Below, one piece after another: positions 35,084 through 45,871 of a DNA stretch of 64,000 bases. The stretch's first letter is position 1. Each line of letters starts with the position of its first letter. The stretch lies in NCBI RefSeq assembly GCF_017301635.1, contig NZ_CP071091.1, positions 4,972,001-5,036,000 of the forward strand, given 5' to 3'. The stretch is from Myxococcus landrumus. GTDB taxonomy: Bacteria > Myxococcota > Myxococcia > Myxococcales > Myxococcaceae. The position numbers and the translations under genes are program-made. The notes under the pieces were generated by a model. The model saw only the letters and a program-made list of their open reading frames with translations. It was not told where the DNA came from and made no database searches.

Positions 35084-36508
35084 GTGGAAACAACCAAGAG
35101 CCTGTACATGATGACCCTCGGCTGCCCGAAGAACCGGGTGGACTCCGAGGTGATGCTCGGCACGTTGAAGCACCGTGGCTACACGCTGGTGCAGGAGCCT
35201 TCCGAGGCCCAGGTCATCGTCGTCAACACGTGCGCCTTCATCGGCCCGGCCAAGCAGGAGTCCGTGGACTCCATCCTGGAGATGGCCGAGCTGAAGAAGA
35301 CGGGGAGCTGCAGCACCCTGGTGGTGACGGGGTGTCTGTCCCAGCGCTACGGCGAGGAGCTGTCGAAGGAGATGCCGGAGGTGGACCACTTCCTGGGCAC
35401 CAGCGCGTACGCCCAGATTGGCGACCTGCTGGCCGCCGAGGCGTCACCGCGTCAGGTGATTCCGGACCCCGACTACATCCACGACGCGAACACGCCGCGC
35501 GTCAACTCGATGCCGAAGTACACGGCCTACCTCAAGGTGTCCGAGGGCTGTGACAACGCCTGCGCGTTCTGCATCATCCCCACGCTGCGCGGCGGCCAGC
35601 GCTCGCGGACCATCGACGACATCGTCATCGAGGCGAAGCGGCTGGCGGACAGCGGCGTGCAGGAGCTGAACCTCGTCGCGCAGGACCTGACGGCGTACGG
35701 GCATGACCTGCCCGGCAAGCCCAAGCTGCACGACCTGCTCAAGGCGCTGGCGCAGGTGGACGTGCGGTGGATTCGCCTGCACTACGCCTACCCGCGCGTG
35801 TTCCCGGACGAGCTCATCGACGTCATGGCGTCGGAGCCGAAGATTGCCCGCTACCTGGACATGCCGGTGCAGCACGTCAGCGACAAGCTGCTGCTGTCGA
35901 TGAAGCGCGGCCGCAACTCGGAGTTCCTCAAGGGACTGCTGACGAAGCTGCGCGAGCGCGTGCCCGGGCTGGTGATGCGCACGTCGCTCATCGTCGGCCT
36001 GCCGGGTGAGACGGAAGAGGACTTCGAGATGTTGAAGGAGTTCGTGAAGACGCAGCGCTTCGAGCGCCTGGGCGTCTTCCAGTACTCCGACGAAGAGGGC
36101 ACGGCGGCGTTCGACCTGCCGGACAAGGTGCCGCAGAAGACCATCGAGCGCCGGTGGCGCGAGGTGATGGCCATCCAGAAGCGCATCAACCGCGAGCAGA
36201 ACAAGAAGCTCGTCGGCAAGCGGCTGGAGGTGCTGGTGGAAGGCCCCGCTCCCGAGACGGAGCACCTCTTGGTGGGCCGTCACCAGGGCCAGGCGCCGGA
36301 AATCGACGGTCTGGTCTACATCAACGACGGCCTGGCGTACCCGGGCGAGCTCGTCACCGTGGAGGTGACGGAGGCGCACGACTACGACCTGGTGGCGCGC
36401 GTGGTGGAGCGCCCGGACCCGAAGCAGCGCCAGCACGTGGCTCGCGACGCGCACCCGGCTCCCGTGCCGGTGGTGCAGATGCCTCGGCCCACGACGCGGA
36501 TGGAGTAG
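35084..36508 (+). CDS. rimO: Ribosomal protein S12 methylthiotransferase RimO
   Basis: 474 residues, GTG start after AGGTAG. The N-terminal UPF0004 domain has [17 protein letters not shown] and GCLSQRY, giving the three Cys of the auxiliary cluster. The radical SAM motif CDNACAFC (Cys156, 160, 163) follows, with [11 protein letters not shown], and a TRAM domain (about 375-440) ends the enzyme. It adds a methylthio group to the conserved Asp of ribosomal protein S12. A 30-residue Pro-rich tail follows the TRAM domain. Probably last gene of the rnj run; a terminator follows. Confidence 0.95.
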   Translation: METTKSLYMMTLGCPKNRVDSEVMLGTLKHRGYTLVQEPSEAQVIVVNTCAFIGPAKQESVDSILEMAELKKTGSCSTLVVTGCLSQRYGEELSKEMPEVDHFLGTSAYAQIGDLLAAEASPRQVIPDPDYIHDANTPRVNSMPKYTAYLKVSEGCDNACAFCIIPTLRGGQRSRTIDDIVIEAKRLADSGVQELNLVAQDLTAYGHDLPGKPKLHDLLKALAQVDVRWIRLHYAYPRVFPDELIDVMASEPKIARYLDMPVQHVSDKLLLSMKRGRNSEFLKGLLTKLRERVPGLVMRTSLIVGLPGETEEDFEMLKEFVKTQRFERLGVFQYSDEEGTAAFDLPDKVPQKTIERRWREVMAIQKRINREQNKKLVGKRLEVLVEGPAPETEHLLVGRHQGQAPEIDGLVYINDGLAYPGELVTVEVTEAHDYDLVARVVERPDPKQRQHVARDAHPAPVPVVQMPRPTTRME

Positions 36509-36521
36509 TCGTCCGCGGTTC

Positions 36522-36553
36522 CCCAGGCCGTCCGCGTTCTCGCGCGGCCTGGG
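36522..36553. terminator. Convergent terminator between rimO and the downstream lipoprotein gene
   Basis: CCCAGGCCG (36522-36530) pairs with CGGCCTGGG (36545-36553). An inner CGCG-TTCT-CGCG stem extends it past a 2-base bulge. It lies between two converging genes. Confidence 0.75.
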
Positions 36554-36583
36554 TCTGCTGTCGGGGGCGAGCGGGAGGGCCTG

Positions 36584-38083
36584 CTACTTCGGGTCCTCGG
36601 GTTCCAGCTCGCGCTCCTCTGGCGGTGGCTCTCGCGAGGTCTTCTTCCGCGAGGGCGCCGCGACGCCTTCTCCCAGCGGCGTCGGTTGGCACTCGCACAC
36701 GGTGCGGCGCGTGGCGGCCTCGGTGACGAAGGCACACGCGGTGGGGCACTCGGGCTGACTGCCTTCCTCGAAGAGCGACAGCTTGAAGCCCTTCGCCTGC
36801 GTGAGTGAGGCGTGGCAGGCGGGCAGCGTCTGCGCCATCGAGGGCCAGGGCAGACGGTGCTGGGTCGTCAGGCCCCGGCTCGTCGAGGGGAAGCTCAGGC
36901 CCACGGCGCAGCCAGACTCCACGCGCTGGCCTTCCGCGCTCACGGGCTCGAGATAGAGCCTGCCTCCCTCGGGGAGGTCCCTGAACACCGCGCCGGTGAG
37001 GGAGACGCCCCCGTCGGGCTCGCGCCGCACGTGGAGCCCGTAGCACGCCTCCTCGCTGAAGGTGCCTTGGGCATCGGAGCAGCGCTGTCGGGGCGTCAAC
37101 GGCGGCACGGTGGCCTCGCCCGACGAGGTGGCGGGGGGCGTCTCGAGCGGCGTCGATGTCGCTGGGGCAGCGGCCTCGGGAGCGCTCACGCGAGGCCTGC
37201 GCAGCACCAGCACTCCGCCCTTCGCATCGAGCGTGGCGGTGAAGCGACCCCAGACATCAGGCCCCAGTCGACCCAGGCTGCTGGGGGAGTCCCACCGCCC
37301 CGCGGCCTCCACCACGAGAGGCCGGACACCCACGCCCGCCGCCAGGTCCACCGAGTCCACCGCGAACGTCCTCGGCGGCAGGTTCGCGGCCGTCTCCAAC
37401 GGCTGGAGCCCTTGTGCCTCCGCGGGCCCCACCGCGATGCGCGAGAAGGGCTCACGCGTGGACAACACGAAGGGCCCGGTGAGCTCCGCGTCCCCTTGCG
37501 CCACCTGCGCCGCCAGAAGCGGCCAGTCGCCCACGGGTTCGCGACTGAGCTCCACGCGATAGACCTCACGCGCGGCATCCGACCGGGCGGATTCCGCCAG
37601 GGAGGCCTCGCGCGAGCGGGACGCGGTGAAGGTCACCTCGCGGCGCAGCGGGTCCACCGTGAGCGCGTAGGGCTCCAGGACATCCGAGCCCAGCGTCACC
37701 GAGCAGGGCTTCTCTCCAGACAGCCCCGCGGAGCCCAGGGGCATGCGTGACGCTCCCACGGTCAGCGCGGGCATCGGAATCACGGGCCACGCGCGGAAGC
37801 CTCCCGCGATTTCGGGCGCTCGGACGGTGCCCTCGGGCGCGGGGGCTCCGCCGTCGAAGCACTCCTGGGAGACCATCGACAGCGGCCGAGCCACATCCAG
37901 CACGACAGGGACGGTGCGTCCCCCCAGCGTCCCCGCGACGGTGAGGCGCAGCGCCGGAGAAGCCAGCAACGGCAAGGTCTGCCCGACCAACCCCTCGGGC
38001 CGCGAAGAGCTCGGAGCCACCTCGCGGTGACACCCAGCCGCCATCAACCCCAGACAAGCCCAGAACAGGAACGCGCCGCGCAC
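36584..38083 (-). CDS. Lipoprotein with degenerate retropepsin-like fold
   Basis: 499 residues. The GTG at 38083 lies 10 bases after the LolA-like stop and begins FLFWACLGLMAAGC, a lipoprotein signal. Residues about 30-300 look like a duplicated clan AA (pepsin/retropepsin) fold: VPVVLDVARPLSMV where an active protease has a D-T/S-G, and LGSDVLEPYALTVDPLRREV, the usual second-half strand. Both catalytic Asp motifs seem lost, so it is probably not a protease. The rest is a Cys-rich C-terminal domain, then a charged tail. Co-transcribed with the LolA-like gene. Confidence 0.7.
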   Translation of the reverse strand: MRGAFLFWACLGLMAAGCHREVAPSSSRPEGLVGQTLPLLASPALRLTVAGTLGGRTVPVVLDVARPLSMVSQECFDGGAPAPEGTVRAPEIAGGFRAWPVIPMPALTVGASRMPLGSAGLSGEKPCSVTLGSDVLEPYALTVDPLRREVTFTASRSREASLAESARSDAAREVYRVELSREPVGDWPLLAAQVAQGDAELTGPFVLSTREPFSRIAVGPAEAQGLQPLETAANLPPRTFAVDSVDLAAGVGVRPLVVEAAGRWDSPSSLGRLGPDVWGRFTATLDAKGGVLVLRRPRVSAPEAAAPATSTPLETPPATSSGEATVPPLTPRQRCSDAQGTFSEEACYGLHVRREPDGGVSLTGAVFRDLPEGGRLYLEPVSAEGQRVESGCAVGLSFPSTSRGLTTQHRLPWPSMAQTLPACHASLTQAKGFKLSLFEEGSQPECPTACAFVTEAATRRTVCECQPTPLGEGVAAPSRKKTSREPPPEERELEPEDPK

Positions 38084-38093
38084 GCCGCGCAGG

Positions 38094-38915
38094 TTACTGC
38101 TTCTTCTGCTTGGTGAAGTCGTCCACGCGCGTGTCGTCGGGCACATCCAGCTTGAAGCTGTCCGCGGCGAGCCCCACGTTCGTCTTCAGGTCCAGGAAGG
38201 AGATGGTGTTCTCGCTGCCGTCCGGGTCCACCACGGTGCTCTTCAACACCTGCGCGGACGCGGGGTCCACCTCCAGGCGCACCTGCTTGAAGCGCGGCTC
38301 CTGCTTCAAGGGGTCCAGCACCAGCAGCGTGCCCTTGCAGTCCTTGCACGTGCCCTTGGAGATGGCGAACTCGTCCGCGAGCTTCCCCTGGCCGAAGAGG
38401 AACGTCACCGAGGCGGAGAGCTGGCTGGTGTCCACGCCCGCCACCGTGAGCGACTGGGCCGCCGGGTCGTACGCGTAGATTTTGTTCCCCGCGAGCACGA
38501 AGGTGCGCACGGAAGGCTTCAGGTACTCCCACCGCATCAGCCCGGGCTTCTTGTAGGTGACCGCGCCCTCGGACGTCTGCGTGCGGCGGAACGTCTTGTA
38601 CTTGTAGTCCTGCCGGAAGCCGGCCCGGAAGTCGCTCGTCTTCTCGTAGAACGCCTGCATCCGGTCCACGAGGGACTTCACCTCGGGCGTCATGGGCGGC
38701 GCGGGCTTCGTGGCCGGCTTGGCCGCCTCGGCGGTGGCCGTCGGCTTCGCGTCAGGGGGCGCGGGGGCCTTGGTGCCCGGCGCTGGAGTCGCGGTGGAGG
38801 GCTTGCCCGTTCCCGAGGGCGCCGCCTGGGCCGCCGGAGCCGGCGCGGCGGGAGCGGGAGACGGCGTCACGGGTTGCGCGGACAGGAGCGTGGCGAGCAG
38901 GGTTTCCAGGAACAT
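38094..38915 (-). CDS. LolA-like outer-membrane lipoprotein carrier protein
   Basis: 273 residues. The ATG at 38915 follows CTGGAGA, with a short signal peptide. Then comes a 70-residue Pro/Ala/Thr-rich linker. The LolA/LppX-like half-barrel occupies about 80-265: MQAFYEKTSDFRAGFRQDY, VTYKKPGLMRWEY, NKIYAYDPAAQ and FLDLKTNVGLAADSF. LolA shuttles lipoproteins from the inner to the outer membrane. The long linker and a DCKG Cys pair differ from enterobacterial LolA. Follows trmH on the same strand. Confidence 0.85.
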   Translation of the reverse strand: MFLETLLATLLSAQPVTPSPAPAAPAPAAQAAPSGTGKPSTATPAPGTKAPAPPDAKPTATAEAAKPATKPAPPMTPEVKSLVDRMQAFYEKTSDFRAGFRQDYKYKTFRRTQTSEGAVTYKKPGLMRWEYLKPSVRTFVLAGNKIYAYDPAAQSLTVAGVDTSQLSASVTFLFGQGKLADEFAISKGTCKDCKGTLLVLDPLKQEPRFKQVRLEVDPASAQVLKSTVVDPDGSENTISFLDLKTNVGLAADSFKLDVPDDTRVDDFTKQKKQ

Positions 38916-38992
38916 GGCGTGCGTCTCCAGGGGGCCGGGTAGGCCCACGGCGTCCATCTACCCCATACCGACGCGCCCCGGGGGGCCGGCAT

Positions 38993-39673
38993 TCATGGCT
39001 GCTTCTTGAAGAGCCGCTTCCTCTGTTTGATGGCCAGCACGTAGAAGCGCTCGCGCAGGGCCTGCGCCTCTTCCGGCGGCAGGTCCCCCGAGCCGCCCTC
39101 CAGGTGCTCATCCCGCCAGGCGATGGCCCGGCTGATACACGCCGAGGCCGCCGCCGAGATGTTCAGGCTCTGACTGAAGCCCCGCATGGGAATCCAGAAG
39201 GTGCCGTCCACGGCGTTGAGCACGTCGTCGCTCACGCCGAAGCGCTCGTTGCCGAGGACGATGGCCACCTTCGTGTCGAAGCGCAGCGTGTAGAGGCTGG
39301 TGGCGCCTTCGCGAATGGCCGAGGCGTACAACTGGAACCCTCGAGACTTGAGGTGCTCCCGGCACTCCGCGAAGGACTTGTACAGCTTCACGTCCAGCCA
39401 CTTGTCGCAGCCCTGCGCCACCCGCGAGTTGGGGAGGAAGGGCGCTTCCGGGTTGATGACGACGTGCACTTCCTGCACGCCCATGGACTCGCAGGTGCGC
39501 AGCACCGCGGCCATGTTGAAGCTGTCTTCCAGCCGGTCGAGGACCACCGTGAAGTTGCGCGTGCGCTGACTGACGACGCGGTCAATCTTCTCCTTGCGCA
39601 CGTCGAGCAGGAACTGCTCCGGCTCGACCTTCACCTTCTCGAAGCGCTCGTAACGGGGGCCTCCGCCGGACAT
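38993..39673 (-). CDS. TrmH/SpoU-family RNA 2'-O-methyltransferase
   Basis: 226 residues. SPOUT-class motifs: NFTVVLDRLEDSFNMAAVLR (motif 1), VAIVLGNERFGVSDDVLN (motif 2) and IPMRGFSQSLNISAAASACI (motif 3). The length and the C-terminal Lys/Arg helix fit TrmH, which methylates tRNA at G18. Starts 4 bases after the obg stop, so translation is probably coupled. Confidence 0.92.
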   Translation of the reverse strand: MSGGGPRYERFEKVKVEPEQFLLDVRKEKIDRVVSQRTRNFTVVLDRLEDSFNMAAVLRTCESMGVQEVHVVINPEAPFLPNSRVAQGCDKWLDVKLYKSFAECREHLKSRGFQLYASAIREGATSLYTLRFDTKVAIVLGNERFGVSDDVLNAVDGTFWIPMRGFSQSLNISAAASACISRAIAWRDEHLEGGSGDLPPEEAQALRERFYVLAIKQRKRLFKKQP

Positions 39674-39677
39674 CGAC

Positions 39678-41180
<1,503 letters not shown>

Positions 41181-41271
41181 TCACGTCCTGAGCGCCGAAA
41201 GGCGCGGGACTGGAGAAGCGACCCGCTCGTGAATGCCCTACGGAGACCGGCCAGTGAAGGCCGGGATACCG

Positions 41272-41544
41272 TCAGGCGCTGGGCTGCTCGGCAGCCGGGT
41301 AGACCGAGACCTTCTTGCGGTCGCGGCCCAGGCGCTCGTACTTCACCACGCCGTCCACCACCGAATAGAGGGTGAAGTCGCGGCCAAGCTTCACGTTGGC
41401 GCCCGCGTGAATGACGGTGCCAACCTGGCGAACCAGGATGCTGCCAGCAGAGACTTCCTGGCCACCGTAAACCTTCACGCCGCGGTATTGCGGATTGGAA
41501 TCGCGACCGTTGCGCGAAGAACCCTGTCCCTTTTTATGGGCCAT
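41272..41544 (-). CDS. rpmA: 50S ribosomal protein L27
   Basis: 90 residues, normal length: [39 protein letters not shown] and [13 protein letters not shown]27 reaches toward the peptidyl transferase centre. Here it starts MAHKKG, without the cleavable N-terminal extension of some Firmicutes. It lies 39 bases after rplU. Confidence 0.97.
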   Translation of the reverse strand: MAHKKGQGSSRNGRDSNPQYRGVKVYGGQEVSAGSILVRQVGTVIHAGANVKLGRDFTLYSVVDGVVKYERLGRDRKKVSVYPAAEQPSA

Positions 41545-41583
41545 GACACCTTGCTCCTGAAATTGAGGTGAAACCGTCCGGCT

Positions 41584-41892
41584 TTAGCCGGAGATGGAGG
41601 TGACCTTCACCTCGGTATACGGCTGACGGTGACCACGGCGGCGGGTCCAGCCCTCCTTCTCCTTGCGGAAATTGAGGACGCGGCGGTGCTTATCCTGCGC
41701 CAGCACCTTGCCCACGACGCGCGCGCCGGCAACCGTCGGACGACCCACCTTGGGGCTGTCCGTGCCGCCCAGCAGCAGGATGTCGGTGAAGGACACCTCG
41801 GTACCGATGTCGCCGGCAATCTTCTCGATCCGGAGCACATCGCCCTCGGCGACGCGATACTGCTTTCCGCCCGTGCGAATCACTGCGTACAT
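41584..41892 (-). CDS. rplU: 50S ribosomal protein L21
   Basis: 102 residues, full length: [49 protein letters not shown] and [14 protein letters not shown]. First gene of the rplU-rpmA-obg-trmH run. A 12-bp hairpin lies in its leader. Confidence 0.97.
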   Translation of the reverse strand: MYAVIRTGGKQYRVAEGDVLRIEKIAGDIGTEVSFTDILLLGGTDSPKVGRPTVAGARVVGKVLAQDKHRRVLNFRKEKEGWTRRRGHRQPYTEVKVTSISG

Positions 41893-41958
41893 CGTCTAAC
41901 CCCTGTCAGCTTCGGGTTGGGTCAACCCGTGGAATCGGCCGCGCATTTCGGACGGACG

Positions 41959-41985
41959 GGCCGCCCTTTGGCGCAAAGGACGGCC
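41959..41985 (-). promoter_or_regulatory. Hairpin in the rplU leader
   Basis: Read on the minus strand, GGCCGTCCTTTG pairs with CAAAGGGCGGCC across a CGC loop. The stem is 12 bp with one G-U pair, which on the plus strand would be a C-A mismatch, so the RNA form is the minus strand, i.e. the rplU transcript. It lies about 67 bases upstream of the start codon. It could be an L21-type autoregulatory leader or the terminator of an upstream RNA. Confidence 0.5.
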
Positions 41986-42145
41986 GGATTTACGGGAGAT
42001 GCTCTGGCGAGTCAAGACGGATGCTGGATCATCTCGTCCGGCGGGCCAGATTGCCCCCACTCCAGGGCGAACCTACCTGATGGCGGGGCCGACGAGAGTC
42101 CGGCCGCACACCGTCCTACCAACCGTTCGCGGGGGAAATTCCACA

Positions 42146-42505
42146 ATGAAGAAACTCATGCTCGGCCTGATGGCCGCCGGTCCTCTCATGTTCGGCGCCG
42201 GCTGTGGGGGGAATGCCTGCGACGCCCTGGACGAGGCCCACCAGTCCCTGAACAAGAAGGTGGAGACCTGCGGCAACACCGCGGGCGAGGAGGACGAGGG
42301 GAGCGGCTTCGACAAGGACGTCTGCGAGAACGCGCTGGACCACTGCTCGGACAAGGAGAAGGACCGGCTCAACGAGGTGGCCGACTGCCTCAAGGACCTG
42401 CCCAACTGCGAGACGGGGGGCGAAGTGGACTGGATTGACCAGTTCAGCGCCTGCTTCGACAAGGCGGCGGAGCTGAACCCCGACTGCGCCGAAGCCGCCG
42501 GGTAG
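42146..42505 (+). CDS. Small Cys-rich lipoprotein
   Basis: 119 residues. The ATG at 42146 is preceded by GGGGGAAA. The lipobox ends GAGCGGN. The acidic mature domain has eight Cys residues in a regular pattern (CDALDEA, VETCGN, VCENAL, HCSDKE, DCLKDLPNC, ACFDKA, DCAEA), suggesting a disulfide-locked helical bundle. I do not recognise the family; such lipoproteins are frequent in myxobacteria. It is divergent from rplU. Confidence 0.8.
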   Translation: MKKLMLGLMAAGPLMFGAGCGGNACDALDEAHQSLNKKVETCGNTAGEEDEGSGFDKDVCENALDHCSDKEKDRLNEVADCLKDLPNCETGGEVDWIDQFSACFDKAAELNPDCAEAAG

Positions 42506-42530
42506 CCCCTCTCCCCTTCTCGAGTCATCC

Positions 42531-42563
42531 GGGCCCGGCGCTCCTCTCAGGGAGACCGGGCCC
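42531..42563. terminator. Convergent terminator
   Basis: GGGCCCGG (42531-42538) pairs with CCGGGCCC (42556-42563), with an inner CTCC/GGAG stem. It sits between the small lipoprotein gene and the kinase gene and overlaps the last codons of the kinase. Confidence 0.6.
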
Positions 42564-44700
42564 TGTCGCTCGAGGGCTCCGCGGCACCGCGCGCATCCAA
42601 CGCCCGCCGGACGCTGCGGTAGCGGAGGTGGAGGCTCGACTCCAGCGGATCCAACGCCAGGCCCCGCTCGTACGTCTCCAGCGCCCGGGCGAGCTGCCCT
42701 TCACGCTCCAGCGCCGAGCCAGAGAGGTAGTGCACCCGCGCCATTCCCGAGGACTGTGGCCGCCGCGCGAGGAACTGGCGCCGCAGGGAGTCGAGCTGCT
42801 CGGGAGTGAGCCCCGCCTCCAGGCAGCGCGCGACGCCCCGGTGGTTGCCTCGCCAGGCGTCATACAGGGCCCGCTGCGTGACGGTCCCCAGCACATCCCC
42901 CGCCTCGAGAAGCCGGCCCAGCACCGAGTCGAGCAGGATGCACTGCGACGGTGACAGCGGGCGCTGGCGGAGCGACTCCAGGATGCTCCGGGCCTCGCGA
43001 GCTCGGGCACGCAGCGCGCCCATGTCCAGGTCGGGGGTCACCGCCAGCACCGCGTAGTGGTCCCCCGTCAGCCGCATCCGGTACGCCTCCAGCACCCGCG
43101 TCGCCATGGCGTCGTCGACCATGGGAACCGGCGGAGAGGGCCGATGTCCCGGCCCCGCGCGCAACAGCGCGTCCACGGAGGTCTTGAGCGCCAGGGTGGC
43201 CTCGACGAACTGGACGCCGAAGCCCGTGGCCATGCCCCAGAGCCGGGCCTGCTCCGCCGGCACGTGGCGCACCACCTCGCAGACGACGTTGTGCGGCCCG
43301 GTGTCCAGATCCAACACCATGGGCAACCGGGAGAAGAGCGGAGGAAGAACCCCCTCGCTGCGCAGGAACAGGCCGCCCCGCGACAAGTCCGAAGCCGTCA
43401 GCCAGATGGGGGTCTCTCCCGGGCGCAGCACCACGCGGACCGGAAGCTCCACCGTCCGCGCCCGCCCAGCCGGCACACCCGGGCTCACGGGCACCGCCCC
43501 CACGGGGGGCCCACCGCGCTCCGCGGAGGCTGGAGGTGGAGCGGAGACGGGCGAGGCCACCCCGGCCCCTCCTCGCGGCGCCGAGGCCCACCCGGGCGAC
43601 GACGGCTGAGGCACCGGAGACCAGGGCGCGACGAGCTCTTCGGGCTCCCCGCTCGCGGACACGACGACGGGCGAAGCAGTCCTCACCGGTGCGGGAGGCC
43701 TCGCGGGCCGAGGGCTCGGCGGCCGGGCACTCACCGCCAGCGCGCCTTCCAGGGCCGCGCGCAGGACGGCGGCCGTCGTGAACCGCTCCTCCGGAGTCTT
43801 CGCGAGGGCGCGAAGGATGACGCGCTCCAGGGCCTCGGGCACGGCCGCATGCAGCGAGCGCAGCGACGGTGGCACTCGCATCTGATGGGCCACGAGCTGC
43901 GCGGCCAGGCCCTCGTCCTCGAACGGCAGCCGGCCGGTGAGGAGCTGGAAGGCGATGACGCCCAGGGCGTACAGGTCGGCGCGGCCGTCCACCTTCCGGC
44001 TCTGCGACTGCTCCGGGGCCATGTACTCGGGCGTGCCCACGATGATGCCCGCGTGGGTCACCGGCATGCGCGCGTCCACCAGCTTCGCGATGCCGAAGTC
44101 GAGCACCTTCACGAAGGGCGTGCTGCGTCCTCGCCGCACCAGGAAGACATTGTCGGGCTTCAGGTCGCGATGGATGATGCCGCTCAGGTGCGCGGCCTGG
44201 AGCGCGTCGCACACCTGAGAGAGCACCGACACCACCGCCGGCGCGGGCAGCGGCGTCCCCACCCAGGCGGACAGCGGCGCGCCGTCCAGGTACTCCATGA
44301 TGAGGTACGGCCTGGGCGGCCCGGCGTTCAGGTCGAAGATGCTGACGATGTTCTCGTGGCCGATGACGTTGACGGCCCGCGCCTCCGCATGGAAGCGCTG
44401 CACCAGCTCCGGGTACATCGCCAGGTGCTCGTGCAGGACCTTCACCGCCACCCGGCTGCCGATGGACACGTGTTCGCCCAGATACACGGTGCCCATGCCG
44501 CCGCGGCCCAGCCGGCGCACCAGCCGGAAGCTGCCCAGCCGGGCCCCTACCAGCGGATCCGTCTCCCCGCTCGCCGGAGTACACCGGGGACGCGCAGCTC
44601 CATCACTCTTCTCCTCGCGAACCAGCGTCGGGCAAGACCGCGAGGGCCCATGTCGTTGGCCGCATGCCTCGCACGATTCACCGCTGCTCACCTCGGCCAT
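42547..44700 (-). CDS. Hanks-type Ser/Thr kinase with PilZ, J-like and TPR-like regions
   Basis: 717 residues from the ATG at 44700. The N-terminus has a Cys/His cluster (CEACGQRHGPSRSC) that may bind zinc. The kinase domain (about 55-320) is complete: GRGGMGTVYLG, VAVKVL, IIHRDLKPDN, LDFGIAK and YMAPEQ. After a Pro-rich linker, a PilZ-type domain (about 413-510) has SDLSRGGLFLR, but the N-terminal RxxxR of cyclic di-GMP binders is not obvious. A DnaJ-like helical region (about 535-640, DHYAVLAVTPDLDMGALRAR) and a TPR-like helix pair end the protein. No transmembrane helix, so probably cytoplasmic. It may link phosphorylation to second-messenger or motility signalling. Confidence 0.9.
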   Translation of the reverse strand: MAEVSSGESCEACGQRHGPSRSCPTLVREEKSDGAARPRCTPASGETDPLVGARLGSFRLVRRLGRGGMGTVYLGEHVSIGSRVAVKVLHEHLAMYPELVQRFHAEARAVNVIGHENIVSIFDLNAGPPRPYLIMEYLDGAPLSAWVGTPLPAPAVVSVLSQVCDALQAAHLSGIIHRDLKPDNVFLVRRGRSTPFVKVLDFGIAKLVDARMPVTHAGIIVGTPEYMAPEQSQSRKVDGRADLYALGVIAFQLLTGRLPFEDEGLAAQLVAHQMRVPPSLRSLHAAVPEALERVILRALAKTPEERFTTAAVLRAALEGALAVSARPPSPRPARPPAPVRTASPVVVSASGEPEELVAPWSPVPQPSSPGWASAPRGGAGVASPVSAPPPASAERGGPPVGAVPVSPGVPAGRARTVELPVRVVLRPGETPIWLTASDLSRGGLFLRSEGVLPPLFSRLPMVLDLDTGPHNVVCEVVRHVPAEQARLWGMATGFGVQFVEATLALKTSVDALLRAGPGHRPSPPVPMVDDAMATRVLEAYRMRLTGDHYAVLAVTPDLDMGALRARAREARSILESLRQRPLSPSQCILLDSVLGRLLEAGDVLGTVTQRALYDAWRGNHRGVARCLEAGLTPEQLDSLRRQFLARRPQSSGMARVHYLSGSALEREGQLARALETYERGLALDPLESSLHLRYRSVRRALDARGAAEPSSDRARSP

Positions 44701-44879
44701 GCCACTCTCCCGGGGCTGCCAGGAGAGTCTGGGCATCCGGGTGCGTCACTGACCACTGGCGCCGCCAGGGGGATGTCGCCTGGTGACACGCAAGCCGGTG
44801 CGCCAGGGCAGGGAGACGGTCGACCGCACGACGCTGACGGTGCCGACAATCCATCACGCTCGTCTAAAGTGCGCGCCCC

Positions 44880-45842
44880 ATGTCCAGTACCTCACGCCGC
44901 ATCCCCCTCATCGACCTGTCCCACTACCGCTCCGGTACCCCCACCGAGCGCGCCCGCTTCGTCCACACCTTTGGCGAGGGGCTCCGCGAGTTTGGCTTCG
45001 TGTCCATGGTGGGCCACGGCATCGACGACGGCCTCATCCGGCGCACCTATGCGGACGTGGAGAAGCTCTTCCAGCTCCCTGACGCCGTGAAGACGCGCTA
45101 CGCGGTGCCGGAGCTCGCCGGGCAGCGCGGCTACACCGGCTTCGGTCAGGAGCACGCGAAGGACCGCAAGGTCGGCGACCTGAAGGAGTTCTGGCACGTG
45201 GGCCGCGAGCTTCCCGCCGGCCACCCGTACCTGAAGCACTACGGCGCCAATGTGTGGCCCTCCGAGGTCCCCACCTTCCGCGAGCACACGATGGCCCTGT
45301 TCCGCGAGCTGGATGGCGCCGCGAAGATGATGCTGCAGGCCCTGGCCGAGTTCTTCGATGTGCCGAGCCCCACGTTCAGCGACATGGCCACGGAGGGTAA
45401 CTCCGTGCTGCGCCTCATCCACTACCCGCCCCTGCGCGAGCGCTTCATCCCCGGTGGAGTCCGCGCCGCCGAGCATGAGGACATCAACCTCATCACCCTG
45501 CTGTGCGAGGGCACCGCGTCCGGCCTGGAGCTGCTCACGCGCGATGGCGAGTGGCTGCCAGTGGACACGCTGCGCGGGCAGATTGTCGTGGACTCGGGCG
45601 ACATGCTCAGTCGCGTGACGAACGAAATCATCCCCGCCACCACCCACCGCGTGGTGAATCCGCGAAGCTCCGAGGAGGACACGGTCCGCTACTCGCTGCC
45701 GTTCTTCTGCCACCCCTACTCGGACTGCGTCCTCAAGCCCTTGCCCTGCACCGAGACCCCCGACAATCCCGCGCGCCACGCGCCCATCACCGCGGGCGAC
45801 TTCCTCCACCAGCGACTGCGCGAAAACGGGCTTCTCAAGTAG
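44880..45842 (+). CDS. Isopenicillin N synthase-like 2OG-Fe(II) oxygenase
   Basis: 320 residues. The N-terminal DIOX_N domain (IPLIDLSHYR, FGFVSMVGHGID) and C-terminal double-stranded beta-helix are present. Iron ligands are His199, Asp201 (AEHEDINLIT) and His256 (ATTHRVVN). Arg270 in RYSLPFF is the 2-oxoglutarate or substrate carboxylate anchor. The substrate is unknown; bacterial relatives are often annotated as isopenicillin N synthase-like without being in beta-lactam clusters. The nitrilase-like gene starts 29 bases later on the same strand. Confidence 0.93.
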   Translation: MSSTSRRIPLIDLSHYRSGTPTERARFVHTFGEGLREFGFVSMVGHGIDDGLIRRTYADVEKLFQLPDAVKTRYAVPELAGQRGYTGFGQEHAKDRKVGDLKEFWHVGRELPAGHPYLKHYGANVWPSEVPTFREHTMALFRELDGAAKMMLQALAEFFDVPSPTFSDMATEGNSVLRLIHYPPLRERFIPGGVRAAEHEDINLITLLCEGTASGLELLTRDGEWLPVDTLRGQIVVDSGDMLSRVTNEIIPATTHRVVNPRSSEEDTVRYSLPFFCHPYSDCVLKPLPCTETPDNPARHAPITAGDFLHQRLRENGLLK

Positions 45843-45871
45843 CGCCCTCGCTCCAAGCCGGAATCCCGCCC

